Source of the DNA: Acidobacteriota bacterium
GTDB taxonomy: Bacteria; Acidobacteriota; Terriglobia; Terriglobales; Acidobacteriaceae
Length of the DNA stretch: 8,124 nt
Assembly: GCA_021805955.1 (NCBI GenBank)
Contig: JAJZDO010000467.1
Location: 1 to 8,124, forward strand
Direction of reading: 5' to 3'
Under the pieces are notes generated by a model, which was given only the letters and a program-made list of their open reading frames with translations, was not told where the DNA came from and searched no databases. This document shows positions 1 to 5,388 of this stretch, piece by piece (within the stretch, counting starts at the first letter, position 1; every line of letters begins with the position of its first letter). Made by a program: the position numbers and the translations under genes.

Positions 1-2
1 AC

Positions 3-665
3 TACGAAAAGGGCAAAGTTCTGCTAGATCTGCGTCACGATGAGGACGCAAGGTTCGAGCTAAAGGCCGCTACACGACTCGATCCTCAGTATGCCGATGC
101 ATGGTATTTGTTAGGTCTGATTGCTAAACAGCTCGGAGAAACCGACCAGTCGATCCGGTATCTTCAGAACGCGATATCGATTAATCCAAATTATGCCGAG
201 GCCCATTATATGCTAGGCCAGGAGCTATTCCGCGAGGGAAAGTTCTCGGGGGCAATCGCACAATGGCGCAAGGCAGTCGAAATTCGGCCGCAATACGACG
301 AGGCACTCTTCAATCTTTCACGGACACTGGAAAAGACAAACCAACAAGAAGCCAAACAGTATCAAGCTAAATTTGAAAACCTGCAAGCGCAGCAGCATCT
401 CAGGGGTCGCGCTGAAACTCTTGACAACTTTGCCGTCGCGTCAGCAAAAGCAGAGGACTTACCTCAGGCGATACTACAGTTGAAAGAGGGACTGAAGGTT
501 TGTGGAAACTGCACTGTTCTACCAGAACTGCACAGAGATCTCGGACTCATCTACTGTCGTTCCGGTGACTTTACAAATGGGCTCAGAGAGCTCCTCGAAG
601 CCGAGAAGTTATCTCCGAGCGACGATAGTGTAAAAAGGACGATCAGGATAATTCAATCGCAATAG
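3..665 (+). CDS. TPR-repeat protein, 5'-truncated by window edge
   Basis: The frame is open from the first bases of the window, so the gene begins upstream; 220 residues are visible. At least two good TPR units are seen, at about visible residues 31-64 (ADAWYLLG...AISINPN) and 65-98 (AEAHYMLG...AVEIRPQY), with the usual W/Y-L-G-A-P spacing. A degenerate unit follows, then a charged linker. The last 70 residues hold another helix pair with a CGNC motif (visible residues 167-170) followed by HRDLGLIYCRSGDF. From memory, acidobacterial TPR proteins often end in this CGxC plus LGL tail. TPR solenoids are protein-interaction scaffolds; the partner cannot be told, and any signal peptide would lie outside the window. 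A TTG at 108 is in frame but is an internal leucine codon, because TPR sequence continues upstream of it. There is no clear terminator after the stop, only a T-run at 706-711. Confidence 0.88.
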   Translation, partial: YEKGKVLLDLRHDEDARFELKAATRLDPQYADAWYLLGLIAKQLGETDQSIRYLQNAISINPNYAEAHYMLGQELFREGKFSGAIAQWRKAVEIRPQYDEALFNLSRTLEKTNQQEAKQYQAKFENLQAQQHLRGRAETLDNFAVASAKAEDLPQAILQLKEGLKVCGNCTVLPELHRDLGLIYCRSGDFTNGLRELLEAEKLSPSDDSVKRTIRIIQSQ

Positions 666-739
666 GTAGCACTACTGTGTTATGAGGTAGATGCCTTTAA
701 TTTCGTTTTTTCTGGCATTGGCAGATGTGAAGCGGTACG

Positions 740-917
740 TTGAGGGCGATGGGCCACCGCCAACCTGATTTCTCGCGCCAGCCGGAGCATCTGCAAGCCT
801 ATCTGGACGGTTTGACCCAGGCAGCCGGTCATGCGGATCGTGTTGTACCGATCGAGAACTACACCAAAGGACTCATACTGCAGATCGAGCGCAAGAGCGT
901 CGATCGGCAGGCGGCGC
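740..917 (+). pseudogene. IS701-like transposase, N-terminal fragment
   Basis: About 48 residues (about 773-917) read like the start of an IS701-type DDE transposase: HLQAYLDGL, then GHADRVVPIENYTKGLI, then IERKSVDRQAA. In family members this is the Y-x-x-x-L...GHADR...DYC-GL--P-ERKSVEP-AA block. After QAA the frame remains open to 1204 but no longer resembles a transposase, and the next recognisable homology is in another frame and to another family. All DDE catalytic residues are missing. The match is from memory of the family, so the family name is less sure than the transposase nature. Confidence 0.6.
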
Positions 918-956
918 TGTCAGTGCATCGATCCCGGCGAGGCTTGGTGCAGCAAC

Positions 957-1193
957 AATCTGCCTTGCCTGTTCCAACAACTGCTGGGTCAATTGGGCGA
1001 ACATCTGAAGGCGCTGGATCAGCTGGTGAAGGAGATGGATCGTCAGATACAGCAGTGGCATGGCAACAACGAAACCAGTCAAAGACTTGCAGCGATTGCG
1101 GGGGTGGGTTCAATCACGGCGAGTGCGATGATAGCCTCCGTCGGCGATGCTCGCAATTTTCGCAATGGGCGGCAATTGGCGGCGTGGCTTTGA
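957..1193 (+). pseudogene. IS110/IS1111-like transposase, C-terminal domain fragment
   Basis: In the frame of position 957, about 75 residues match the end of the coiled linker and the Transposase_20 (helix-hairpin-helix) domain of IS110-family enzymes: LLGQLGEHLKALDQLVKEMD, then QRLAAIAGVGSITASAMIAS, then VGDARNFRNGRQLAAWL. The frame hits TGA at 1191-1193, right after AAWL, where intact enzymes go on with GLVPRQ and a further 60 or so residues. The N-terminal DEDD catalytic domain is absent. The upstream part of this frame (831-950) does not resemble a transposase. It is therefore a domain scrap joined to IS256-like sequence at its 3' end. Confidence 0.78.
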
Positions 1194-1600
1194 AGCCGAG
1201 ATGACGAGCTTTCTTGGCGCCGAGACCTATCGGCGCAACGATGTGCGGTGCGGCTGGCGCAACGGCTACAAGCCGCGCACGTTGAAGACGCGGGTGGGCT
1301 AACTGGAATTGATGGTCCCCCCAGGACCGCGACGGAGAGTTCCAGGCCGAGATGTTCGAACGCTACCAGCGCAGCGAGAAGGCACGTGTGCTGGCCATGT
1401 TGCAGATGTATGTCGAGGGCGTATCGACGCGCAAGGTAAGCGCGATCACCGGCGTATCCGTACCTGGTGATCGATGCGCGATATGAGAAGGTGCAGCGTG
1501 GCGGCGCGATGGCGAGCCAGGGCGTGTTGGTGGCGTCGGCATCAGCGCGACGGGCGGGATTGTGGCCCTGCAGCAGTAGGGAATCTCCGTGAATGCGCTG
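1186..1600 (+). pseudogene. IS256-family (mutator) transposase remnant
   Basis: Three pieces of one IS256-type transposase can be read in three frames. Piece 1 (about 1186-1320) reads FEAEMTSFLGAETYRR, then GWRNGYKPRTLKTRVG, with an in-frame TAA at 1300-1302 followed by LELMVP. A run of six C (about 1316-1322) marks a one-base shift into piece 2 (1322 to about 1456), which reads QDRDGEFQAEMFERYQRSEK and then MYVEGVSTRKVSAITG. Piece 3 (about 1455-1530) reads YPYLVIDARYEKVQ and then SQGVLV; its DAR carries what should be the first catalytic Asp of the DDE triad. Intact enzymes have roughly 40-45 more residues between KVSAIT and YPYL, so an internal deletion is inferred. Another shift gives GISATG and a stop at 1585-1587. 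The C-terminal half, with the other catalytic residues, is gone. Confidence 0.82.
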
Positions 1601-1640
1601 CAACATCTACATGCGGCGCGGATCGCCGCGTGTGTCTAAC

Positions 1641-1829
1641 CTATACTCCGCGAAGCACACGCGCGGGAAGCATGATCAGGGCTGCGACCAGTTCCAACAC
1701 GCCGTGAACCGCAATTCCGACAAGTCGGAACGGCAATAAGAGCACCCATACGATGGGATAGAGTATCAGCGCAAACAACGCCAGCGGCCAGCATAGAATC
1801 AGCAGCACACACCACAATAAGAATTTCAT
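1641..1829 (-). CDS. Small hydrophobic membrane protein (62 aa)
   Basis: This 62-residue protein is hydrophobic over almost its whole length. Residues 3-33 (FLLWCVLLILCWPLALFALI and onward) can form one long or two short membrane helices, and PFRLVGIAVHGVLELVAALI makes a second amphipathic or membrane segment, ending LPARVLRGV. The ATG at 1829-1827 is chosen because GGAGGG lies about 7 bases upstream in the transcript. The same frame is open further upstream to 2024, but that part crosses the aldolase promoter and has no protein-like composition. I recall similar short proteins annotated as hypothetical in Acidobacteria but know no function. It lies between decayed IS sequence and a divergently transcribed aldolase and has no obvious partner gene. 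Confidence 0.68.
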   Translation of the reverse strand: MKFLLWCVLLILCWPLALFALILYPIVWVLLLPFRLVGIAVHGVLELVAALIMLPARVLRGV

Positions 1830-1894
1830 CGCACATCCCTCCGTTGCGAATAAAGCGTTGCGTTCGGTCATCGAACCGCCGGTGATCCTCGAAG

Positions 1895-1923
1895 AAGGAT
1901 TCGAATCCCTGTGCCTTCTACCA
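1895..1923 (+). other. tRNA 3'-end-like fragment (possible integration scar)
   Basis: The stretch GGATTCGAATCCCTG, then TGCCTTCTACCA, has the order of a T-loop (TTCGAAT), T-stem 3' strand, acceptor 3' strand and CCA end. No matching 5' acceptor strand, D-arm or anticodon arm is found in the preceding 70 bases, and the T-stem pairs poorly on its 5' side. It is therefore not a tRNA gene. Since elements often integrate at tRNA 3' ends, it could be a leftover att copy near the IS graveyard. The resemblance may also be chance. Confidence 0.3.
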
Positions 1924-1951
1924 GAAACATACGCGCCTCGATGGAGGAAAG

Positions 1952-1982
1952 TTCCCGGCGGATAAATCGCTTCGCCTACAAT
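1952..1982 (+). promoter_or_regulatory. Possible promoter giving a near-leaderless aldolase transcript
   Basis: A good -10 hexamer, TACAAT (1977-1982), lies only 10 bases before the aldolase ATG at 1993, so transcription would start about 3-5 bases before the start codon. A weak -35-like TTCCCG (1952-1957) is 19 bases upstream. No Shine-Dalgarno sequence precedes the ATG within 15 bases; the nearest purine-rich motif, GGAGGAAA, is at about 1943-1950, too far away. Confidence 0.35.
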
Positions 1983-1992
1983 AATAATCACA

Positions 1993-3066
1993 ATGTTGCT
2001 CGAAGGAATTTTCCCTCCCATCACGACGCCGTTTTACTCAGACGGCAGCCTGTATCTGCGCAAGCTCGAACATAACGTCGCGCTTTATTCCCGAACCCAA
2101 CTAGCTGGGATGGTGGTCCTGGGTTCGACCGGCGAAGCGATCATGCTGGGCACGGATGAGCAGCGAGAGGTTCTCACCACGGCGATTGCAGCAGCATCAC
2201 CCGAGAAAGTCATGGTTGCTGGCATCGGTCAGGAAAGCGTCCGGCAGACACTGGCGATGGGCGAGATCGCTGCTTCACTTGGCTATGACGCTGTCTTGGT
2301 GCGCACGCCGCACTTCTATCGGAAGCAACTGCATCGCACGGATGGTCCGCAGCTCGAAATGCTGACGTATTACCGTACGGTCGCAGACAACTCTCCGCTG
2401 CCGATACTGCTTTACAACGTACCGTTCTTTACTGACTACGACATGCCGGTCGGCGTTATCGCCGAGTTGGCGCATCATCCGAACATCATCGGAATCAAAG
2501 AATCGAGCGGGAACGTGGAGAACATTGCCGCCATTGTGAAAGCGACACAATTTGCGAAGCGGACAGTCACAGTGACTACGATATTTACCGCGGTCACGCA
2601 GCGGATGCTCTCGGCGCAACCGGCAAACTCCGCAACTCGATTTGTGGCGGCGGATGCGCTGCAGCAGGGAAACTCGGCCGTTGCCGTGGCCGCACCTCCC
2701 GCTGCGATGAAGACACGCCAGAAAGAAGTTGGATTTACCGTTTTGACGGGCGGCGCAGGTACCGTACATACGGCCCTCCGCGAAGGAGCTTCCGGTGCGG
2801 TGATTGCCTTTGCTGCCTGCGCGCCGCAATGTTGCAACGAAATTTTCATGGCTTGGAAGGAAGGCGACGACGGTTTGGCCGCCGAGAAGCAGGAGCGCAT
2901 TCGTACCGCCTCCGCCATCGTCGGCGGTCAGATAGGTGTACCGGGGTTGAAATTCGCCTGCGATTTAAATGGCTATTATGGCGGTCGAGCGCGCCTGCCG
3001 CTGTTGCCGCTGACTGCGGATCAACAGCAGACAGTCACCCGGCTGATGGCTGACATTCGCTATTAG
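1993..3066 (+). CDS. DHDPS/HOGA-family class I aldolase with central insert
   Basis: This 357-residue protein belongs to the dihydrodipicolinate synthase/N-acetylneuraminate lyase TIM-barrel superfamily, which forms a Schiff base between lysine and a 2-oxo acid. The N-terminus reads GIFPPITTPF. GSTGE at 44-48 binds the substrate carboxylate, Tyr141 (LLYNVP) is the proton-relay residue and Lys169 (IIGIKESSGN) is the Schiff-base lysine. The C-terminal IGVPGLK...GYYGGRARLPL (314-336) resembles 4-hydroxy-2-oxoglutarate aldolase (HOGA1) more than DapA as I recall them, so pyruvate-yielding aldol cleavage is as likely as lysine synthesis. Usual length is about 290-300; the excess is an Ala/Thr/Val-rich insert at about residues 190-246, after which the barrel resumes with FTVLTGG. 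There are no neighbouring lysine-pathway genes. It is convergent with the protease gene, with 29 bases between the stop codons. The start is the first ATG in frame and suits the family N-terminus. Confidence 0.88.
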   Translation: MLLEGIFPPITTPFYSDGSLYLRKLEHNVALYSRTQLAGMVVLGSTGEAIMLGTDEQREVLTTAIAAASPEKVMVAGIGQESVRQTLAMGEIAASLGYDAVLVRTPHFYRKQLHRTDGPQLEMLTYYRTVADNSPLPILLYNVPFFTDYDMPVGVIAELAHHPNIIGIKESSGNVENIAAIVKATQFAKRTVTVTTIFTAVTQRMLSAQPANSATRFVAADALQQGNSAVAVAAPPAAMKTRQKEVGFTVLTGGAGTVHTALREGASGAVIAFAACAPQCCNEIFMAWKEGDDGLAAEKQERIRTASAIVGGQIGVPGLKFACDLNGYYGGRARLPLLPLTADQQQTVTRLMADIRY

Positions 3067-3095
3067 GGATGTTTCCGTCGATTGCCGCAGCCCGT

Positions 3096-4526
3096 TTAGT
3101 GAACTTCTCTACCGTGTCCGACGGCGAAGCGGATCGCCTCACCTGCTCCTGTCATGACTGCCGCGGCGATGGAACGACCTTTCGTGACGGTTCCATGTCC
3201 AGGCATCGACGAGGATGGGTTCGAGAGAAGAATTACTGTCGCTTGTGCCGGCTTGGGGGGCCTAGCTCCAACGGCATCGCTCCTCAGTTGCAGTGCAGGC
3301 GCCGGCTCGCCAGACGAGAGGGTATTCGGGATAGGCATCGTCGCGTGTGTTGTGGTCTCTGCCGGGATGTCCGACGGACCATCGGTTGGAGCGGCGGCGG
3401 CTGTGGTCTCAATTGCAGTCTGAGTCGGGACTGAATTCTTTCGCGCCTGACTGCTGCTGCGACTCCTCCGCGGTCGAGATATCGTTCGAGACTTGGATAC
3501 TGCGGGCATGATCGGCGGTGCTATTCGGTTTGCATACGAAAGCGCAATAAACAGCGACGGGACCATGCACAGAAAGCCTGCCAGAAGGAGCAGTCCAAGG
3601 AGGGCGCGCAACCCCAGCAGCCAGGCAGGGATTTTTCCGGTTTCCGCCAGCACGGAGCGAACCCGTACCTTCAACTGAACGGACGATCCTGCAAAGTCTA
3701 AATTCCACGGCGTCGGCTGCTGCGCGGCATGCAATCTGGCGAAGCGAACCAGACATTCCGCATAGGTCGCACGTCGCTCGGGCGAGTTATGCACCACCGC
3801 AAGATCGCAGGCAAGTTCACTCTGCAATTCGAGCTTGCGCATGGCATACCAAACCGCAGGATGAAAGAACAGTAATGCACGGCACAGGCCTGCAACAGCG
3901 TTGAAGAAGAAATCGTGCCGTTGAACATGCTGCAATTCGTGACGAAAGATATCCGCCAGTTCGCTCTCGTCCTGTTCCAGACAAAGCGGCGGTAGCAGAA
4001 TGACGGGATGAATCCAGCCGAAGGTCGCAGGAGAATAGATTCCAGATAAAACGAGCAACCTCACCCTGCCGGCGCCTAAACTCGTTGCGATAGGGTGAAA
4101 CATGTTTCCGATCGAATCCGGCGCTCTGTAGGCGAAGCGAAGAACCCATCGCAGGCGCATTTGTTTTTTGATTCGCACCCACAGAAAATAGCCCAGCACG
4201 ATCAGGTACAACGTCCCAAGAACGCGTTCGGCGATCGACAGGGGAAGTGCCCAGGAGGGTTGCATCTGCCACTGCACAACAGGCGCTGAGGACGTCAAAG
4301 CGCGTACGGGAAGAGTGACAATCGGAGCCCAGTGGGGGGCAAAACTCACAATCAGCGAAAGCCAGTACCATGCACTGCAGAGAAGGAAGGCAAACCAAAC
4401 CAAGAATTTTCTGCGAGGTGACACTGCAACCTTGCCGATTGCCCAACATATGCCAAAACCCAGGGAAGTTTTGAGCAGGAAACCTACGAATGCCGCCACG
4501 ATCGCTAGCTGAGTTTCTCCGTCCAT
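3096..4526 (-). CDS. M56 family (BlaR1/MecR1-like) membrane zinc metalloprotease
   Basis: This 476-residue integral membrane protein is of the antirepressor-protease type. Predicted membrane helices lie at about 8-31, 41-62, 102-118 and 302-331. The cytosolic gluzincin domain between helices 3 and 4 carries HELQH (196-200), the zinc-binding HExxH with the catalytic Glu, and the downstream zinc ligand Glu237 in ELACDLAV, after the conserved FHPAVWY (221-227). In BlaR1/MecR1 this domain is activated by an extracytoplasmic sensor and leads to loss of the BlaI/MecI repressor. Here the region after helix 4 (about 332-476) is a Ser/Pro/Thr/Ala-rich low-complexity tail with no penicillin-binding SxxK sensor visible, so the signal is unknown. 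The ATG at 4526 follows GAGGCAGG. It lies downstream of the blaI-like gene with a 103-base gap containing a hairpin and is probably co-transcribed with it. Confidence 0.92.
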   Translation of the reverse strand: MDGETQLAIVAAFVGFLLKTSLGFGICWAIGKVAVSPRRKFLVWFAFLLCSAWYWLSLIVSFAPHWAPIVTLPVRALTSSAPVVQWQMQPSWALPLSIAERVLGTLYLIVLGYFLWVRIKKQMRLRWVLRFAYRAPDSIGNMFHPIATSLGAGRVRLLVLSGIYSPATFGWIHPVILLPPLCLEQDESELADIFRHELQHVQRHDFFFNAVAGLCRALLFFHPAVWYAMRKLELQSELACDLAVVHNSPERRATYAECLVRFARLHAAQQPTPWNLDFAGSSVQLKVRVRSVLAETGKIPAWLLGLRALLGLLLLAGFLCMVPSLFIALSYANRIAPPIMPAVSKSRTISRPRRSRSSSQARKNSVPTQTAIETTAAAAPTDGPSDIPAETTTHATMPIPNTLSSGEPAPALQLRSDAVGARPPKPAQATVILLSNPSSSMPGHGTVTKGRSIAAAVMTGAGEAIRFAVGHGREVH

Positions 4527-4588
4527 CCTGCCTCTAAGATTGTCGAATTGTTTCCGTGTTGTCCATGTCTCGGATGCACAAAATGGGT

Positions 4589-4616
4589 CGCTGGGGTACT
4601 AGACCCTAGCGTTTTT
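4589..4616 (+). terminator. Strong hairpin with T-tract in the repressor-protease gap
   Basis: CGCTGGGGT (4589-4597) pairs with ACCCTAGCG (4603-4611), giving nine pairs including one G-T, around the loop ACTAG, and is followed on the + strand by TTTTT. In + orientation it has the form of an intrinsic terminator, though no + gene ends here. In the transcript of the two - strand genes it is the same hairpin without an immediate T-run (a TTTT follows about six bases later). There it could stabilise or process the mRNA, or reduce expression of the protease relative to the repressor. Confidence 0.6.
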
Positions 4617-4629
4617 CCCTGAAGACGAC

Positions 4630-5058
4630 TTAGGTCCGGCCGCGCCCGCTCGACTCACTCTTTTTACGATACTCCCGGATCTGGGCTTCCAGCTCATCCA
4701 GGTCCTCTTCTTTGACCTTGGCGGCCTCGAGAAAATTGAGAAATAACCCGGTCGGGGAGCCGCCAAAGTTTTGCGAAAGCAAGCTCTGGATGGACATTCT
4801 GTCAATTGTTTTTCGTGAGATCAATGGCGTAAAGACGAAAACCCTACCCCTGTTCTCATGCGCAATGAATCCCTTCTCTTCCATAATGCGCAGCAATGTC
4901 TGGGTGGTTTTGTAGTTGGGTCGGCTTCTGGTGGGATGTGCATTGACAACGCCCTCGACCGTTGCTTCGCCGTTTTCCCAGAGGATCTGCAATAACCGCA
5001 ATTCACTTGCGGTCGGCAGAAGTTTTCCCTGGAGTCCTTTCAATCGTTTGCTTGTCAT
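4630..5058 (-). CDS. BlaI/MecI/CopY-family transcriptional repressor
   Basis: This 142-residue protein has a winged helix-turn-helix N-terminus: LLPTASELRLLQILWENGEA (13-32) is the typical opening, then TRSRPNYKTTQTLLRIMEEK around the recognition helix, then a wing (ENRGRVFVFTPL). The C-terminal half (about 82-130) is the dimerisation region, with LFLNFLEAAKVKEEDLDEL. N108-F109 there aligns with Asn101-Phe102 of S. aureus BlaI, the site cut during induction. The ATG at 5058 is preferred over one at 5088 because AGGTGGAG lies about 8 bases upstream of it and because the promoter would start transcription at about 5087. It is paired with the M56 gene and diverges from the small-protein/oxidoreductase set, so it probably controls its own operon and perhaps that set too. 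The basic, serine-rich tail (KKSESSGRGRT) is variable in the family. Confidence 0.93.
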   Translation of the reverse strand: MTSKRLKGLQGKLLPTASELRLLQILWENGEATVEGVVNAHPTRSRPNYKTTQTLLRIMEEKGFIAHENRGRVFVFTPLISRKTIDRMSIQSLLSQNFGGSPTGLFLNFLEAAKVKEEDLDELEAQIREYRKKSESSGRGRT

Positions 5059-5093
5059 CTGTACCACTCCACCTGTTGGCGTCCCCAAATCAA

Positions 5094-5122
5094 ATTGTAA
5101 TGACTCCGGTCTCTCCTGAAAA
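5094..5122 (-). promoter_or_regulatory. Sigma70-type promoter of the repressor-protease operon
   Basis: Read on the - strand, TTTTCA (5122-5117) is separated by exactly 17 bases from TACAAT (5099-5094), a 4/6 and a 5/6 match to the consensus hexamers. Transcription would begin near 5087, leaving a leader of about 28 bases with the Shine-Dalgarno before the ATG at 5058. The -10 overlaps TACAATTTGAT, a near match to the TACA/TGTA half-site pattern bound by staphylococcal BlaI/MecI; autorepression there is inference. Confidence 0.62.
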
Positions 5123-5132
5123 GGGAAGGGCA

Positions 5133-5149
5133 GCCGCAGGAAGTGCGGC
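5133..5149. other. GC-rich hairpin between divergent promoters
   Basis: GCCGCA (5133-5138) and TGCGGC (5144-5149) form a perfect six-pair stem around the loop GGAAG. On the + strand TTTT follows after about five bases and again later. It sits just upstream of the repressor promoter and just before a possible + strand promoter. It could be an operator-like dyad, a weak terminator or chance. Confidence 0.35.
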
Positions 5150-5156
5150 CCTGGTT

Positions 5157-5185
5157 TTGACTTTTAACTCTTAATGGCTTAAGAC
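5157..5185 (+). promoter_or_regulatory. Possible promoter for the divergent + strand gene set
   Basis: TTGACT (5157-5162) matches the -35 consensus at five of six positions. At 17 bases distance the -10 position reads TAAGAC (5180-5185), only three of six, with CATAAC slightly further on. If used, it would give a leader of about 90 bases before the small-protein ATG at 5281. Confidence 0.3.
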
Positions 5186-5280
5186 ATAACAAGAATCGCG
5201 TCATAGGGAAGTGTGATCAGGGATTGCATCGTGACATTTTTTAGGCGGCCCTGTCCAACGGTATTGGAGCTGGAGTTTTC

Positions 5281-5388
5281 ATGGTTGACGATCGAGACAT
5301 TCCTTTCTCGTATATCCTCTATGTTGTAGCCGTTATTGCTGTTTTGGGCTTCCTTCTCATCTGGGGGTCTTACCTTTGGCTTCGCTAA
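5281..5388 (+). CDS. 35-residue single-pass membrane protein
   Basis: The ATG at 5281 is preceded by GGAG at a 5-base spacing (GGAGTTTTC). It opens a 35-codon frame ending in TAA at 5386-5388. The product has an acidic N-terminus (MVDDRDIPFS), then one hydrophobic helix (about residues 10-32: YILYVVAVIAVLGFLLIWGS and onward) ending in WLR. This is the layout of small membrane proteins that act as subunits or regulators of larger membrane complexes. No family is recognised. It lies between the divergent blaI-like promoter region and the FAD oxidoreductase, 133 bases upstream of the latter, so it may be the first gene of that set. A 71-residue frame on the opposite strand overlaps it but is charged, uncharacteristic and lacks a ribosome-binding site. 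Evidence is the start signal and the protein's membrane character only. Confidence 0.55.
   Translation: MVDDRDIPFSYILYVVAVIAVLGFLLIWGSYLWLR

Larger units (their letters stand above)
740..1600 (+). mobile_element. Mosaic of three decayed insertion-sequence fragments
   Basis: This 860-base stretch holds no intact gene. It contains, in order and all on the + strand, an IS701-like N-terminal piece, an IS110/IS1111-like C-terminal piece and an IS256-like piece with a stop, a frameshift and an internal deletion. The IS110 and IS256 pieces abut or overlap within a few bases, and the IS701 and IS110 pieces are about 40 bases apart. No terminal inverted repeats or target duplications could be identified by eye. 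The state suggests repeated nested insertion and deletion followed by decay; function is lost. Two frames are open for 120-150 codons (740-1204 and 831-1193), but each is only partly meaningful and they overlap each other. Confidence 0.8.

Noticed and set aside
665..676. GTAG-CA-CTAC palindrome after the TPR gene as an operator
   Set aside because: It is short, follows a stop codon and has no promoter or gene start close by on either strand.
740..1204. 154-codon + frame as one intact gene
   Set aside because: Only its first third resembles a transposase; the rest is the wrong frame of an IS110-like fragment.
1079..1606. 175-codon - strand frame
   Set aside because: It lies antisense to the IS110/IS256 relics, with Ala/Arg/Ser-rich composition and no recognisable domain.
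1850..1923. Complete tRNA gene
   Set aside because: No 5' acceptor strand pairs with the 3' end, and no D-arm or anticodon stem can be folded.
1830..2024. Upstream extension of the small membrane protein frame
   Set aside because: It crosses the tRNA-like stretch and aldolase start, has no start signal and lacks the membrane character of the downstream part; an internal ATG has a strong ribosome-binding site.
2275..2829. 184-codon - strand frame, and the 147-codon frame overlapping it
   Set aside because: Both are shadows of the aldolase gene, whose + frame carries the conserved catalytic motifs.
5059..5088. Longer start for the repressor at 5088
   Set aside because: The likely transcription start is at about 5087, so this ATG would not be in the message; the ATG at 5058 has a good Shine-Dalgarno.
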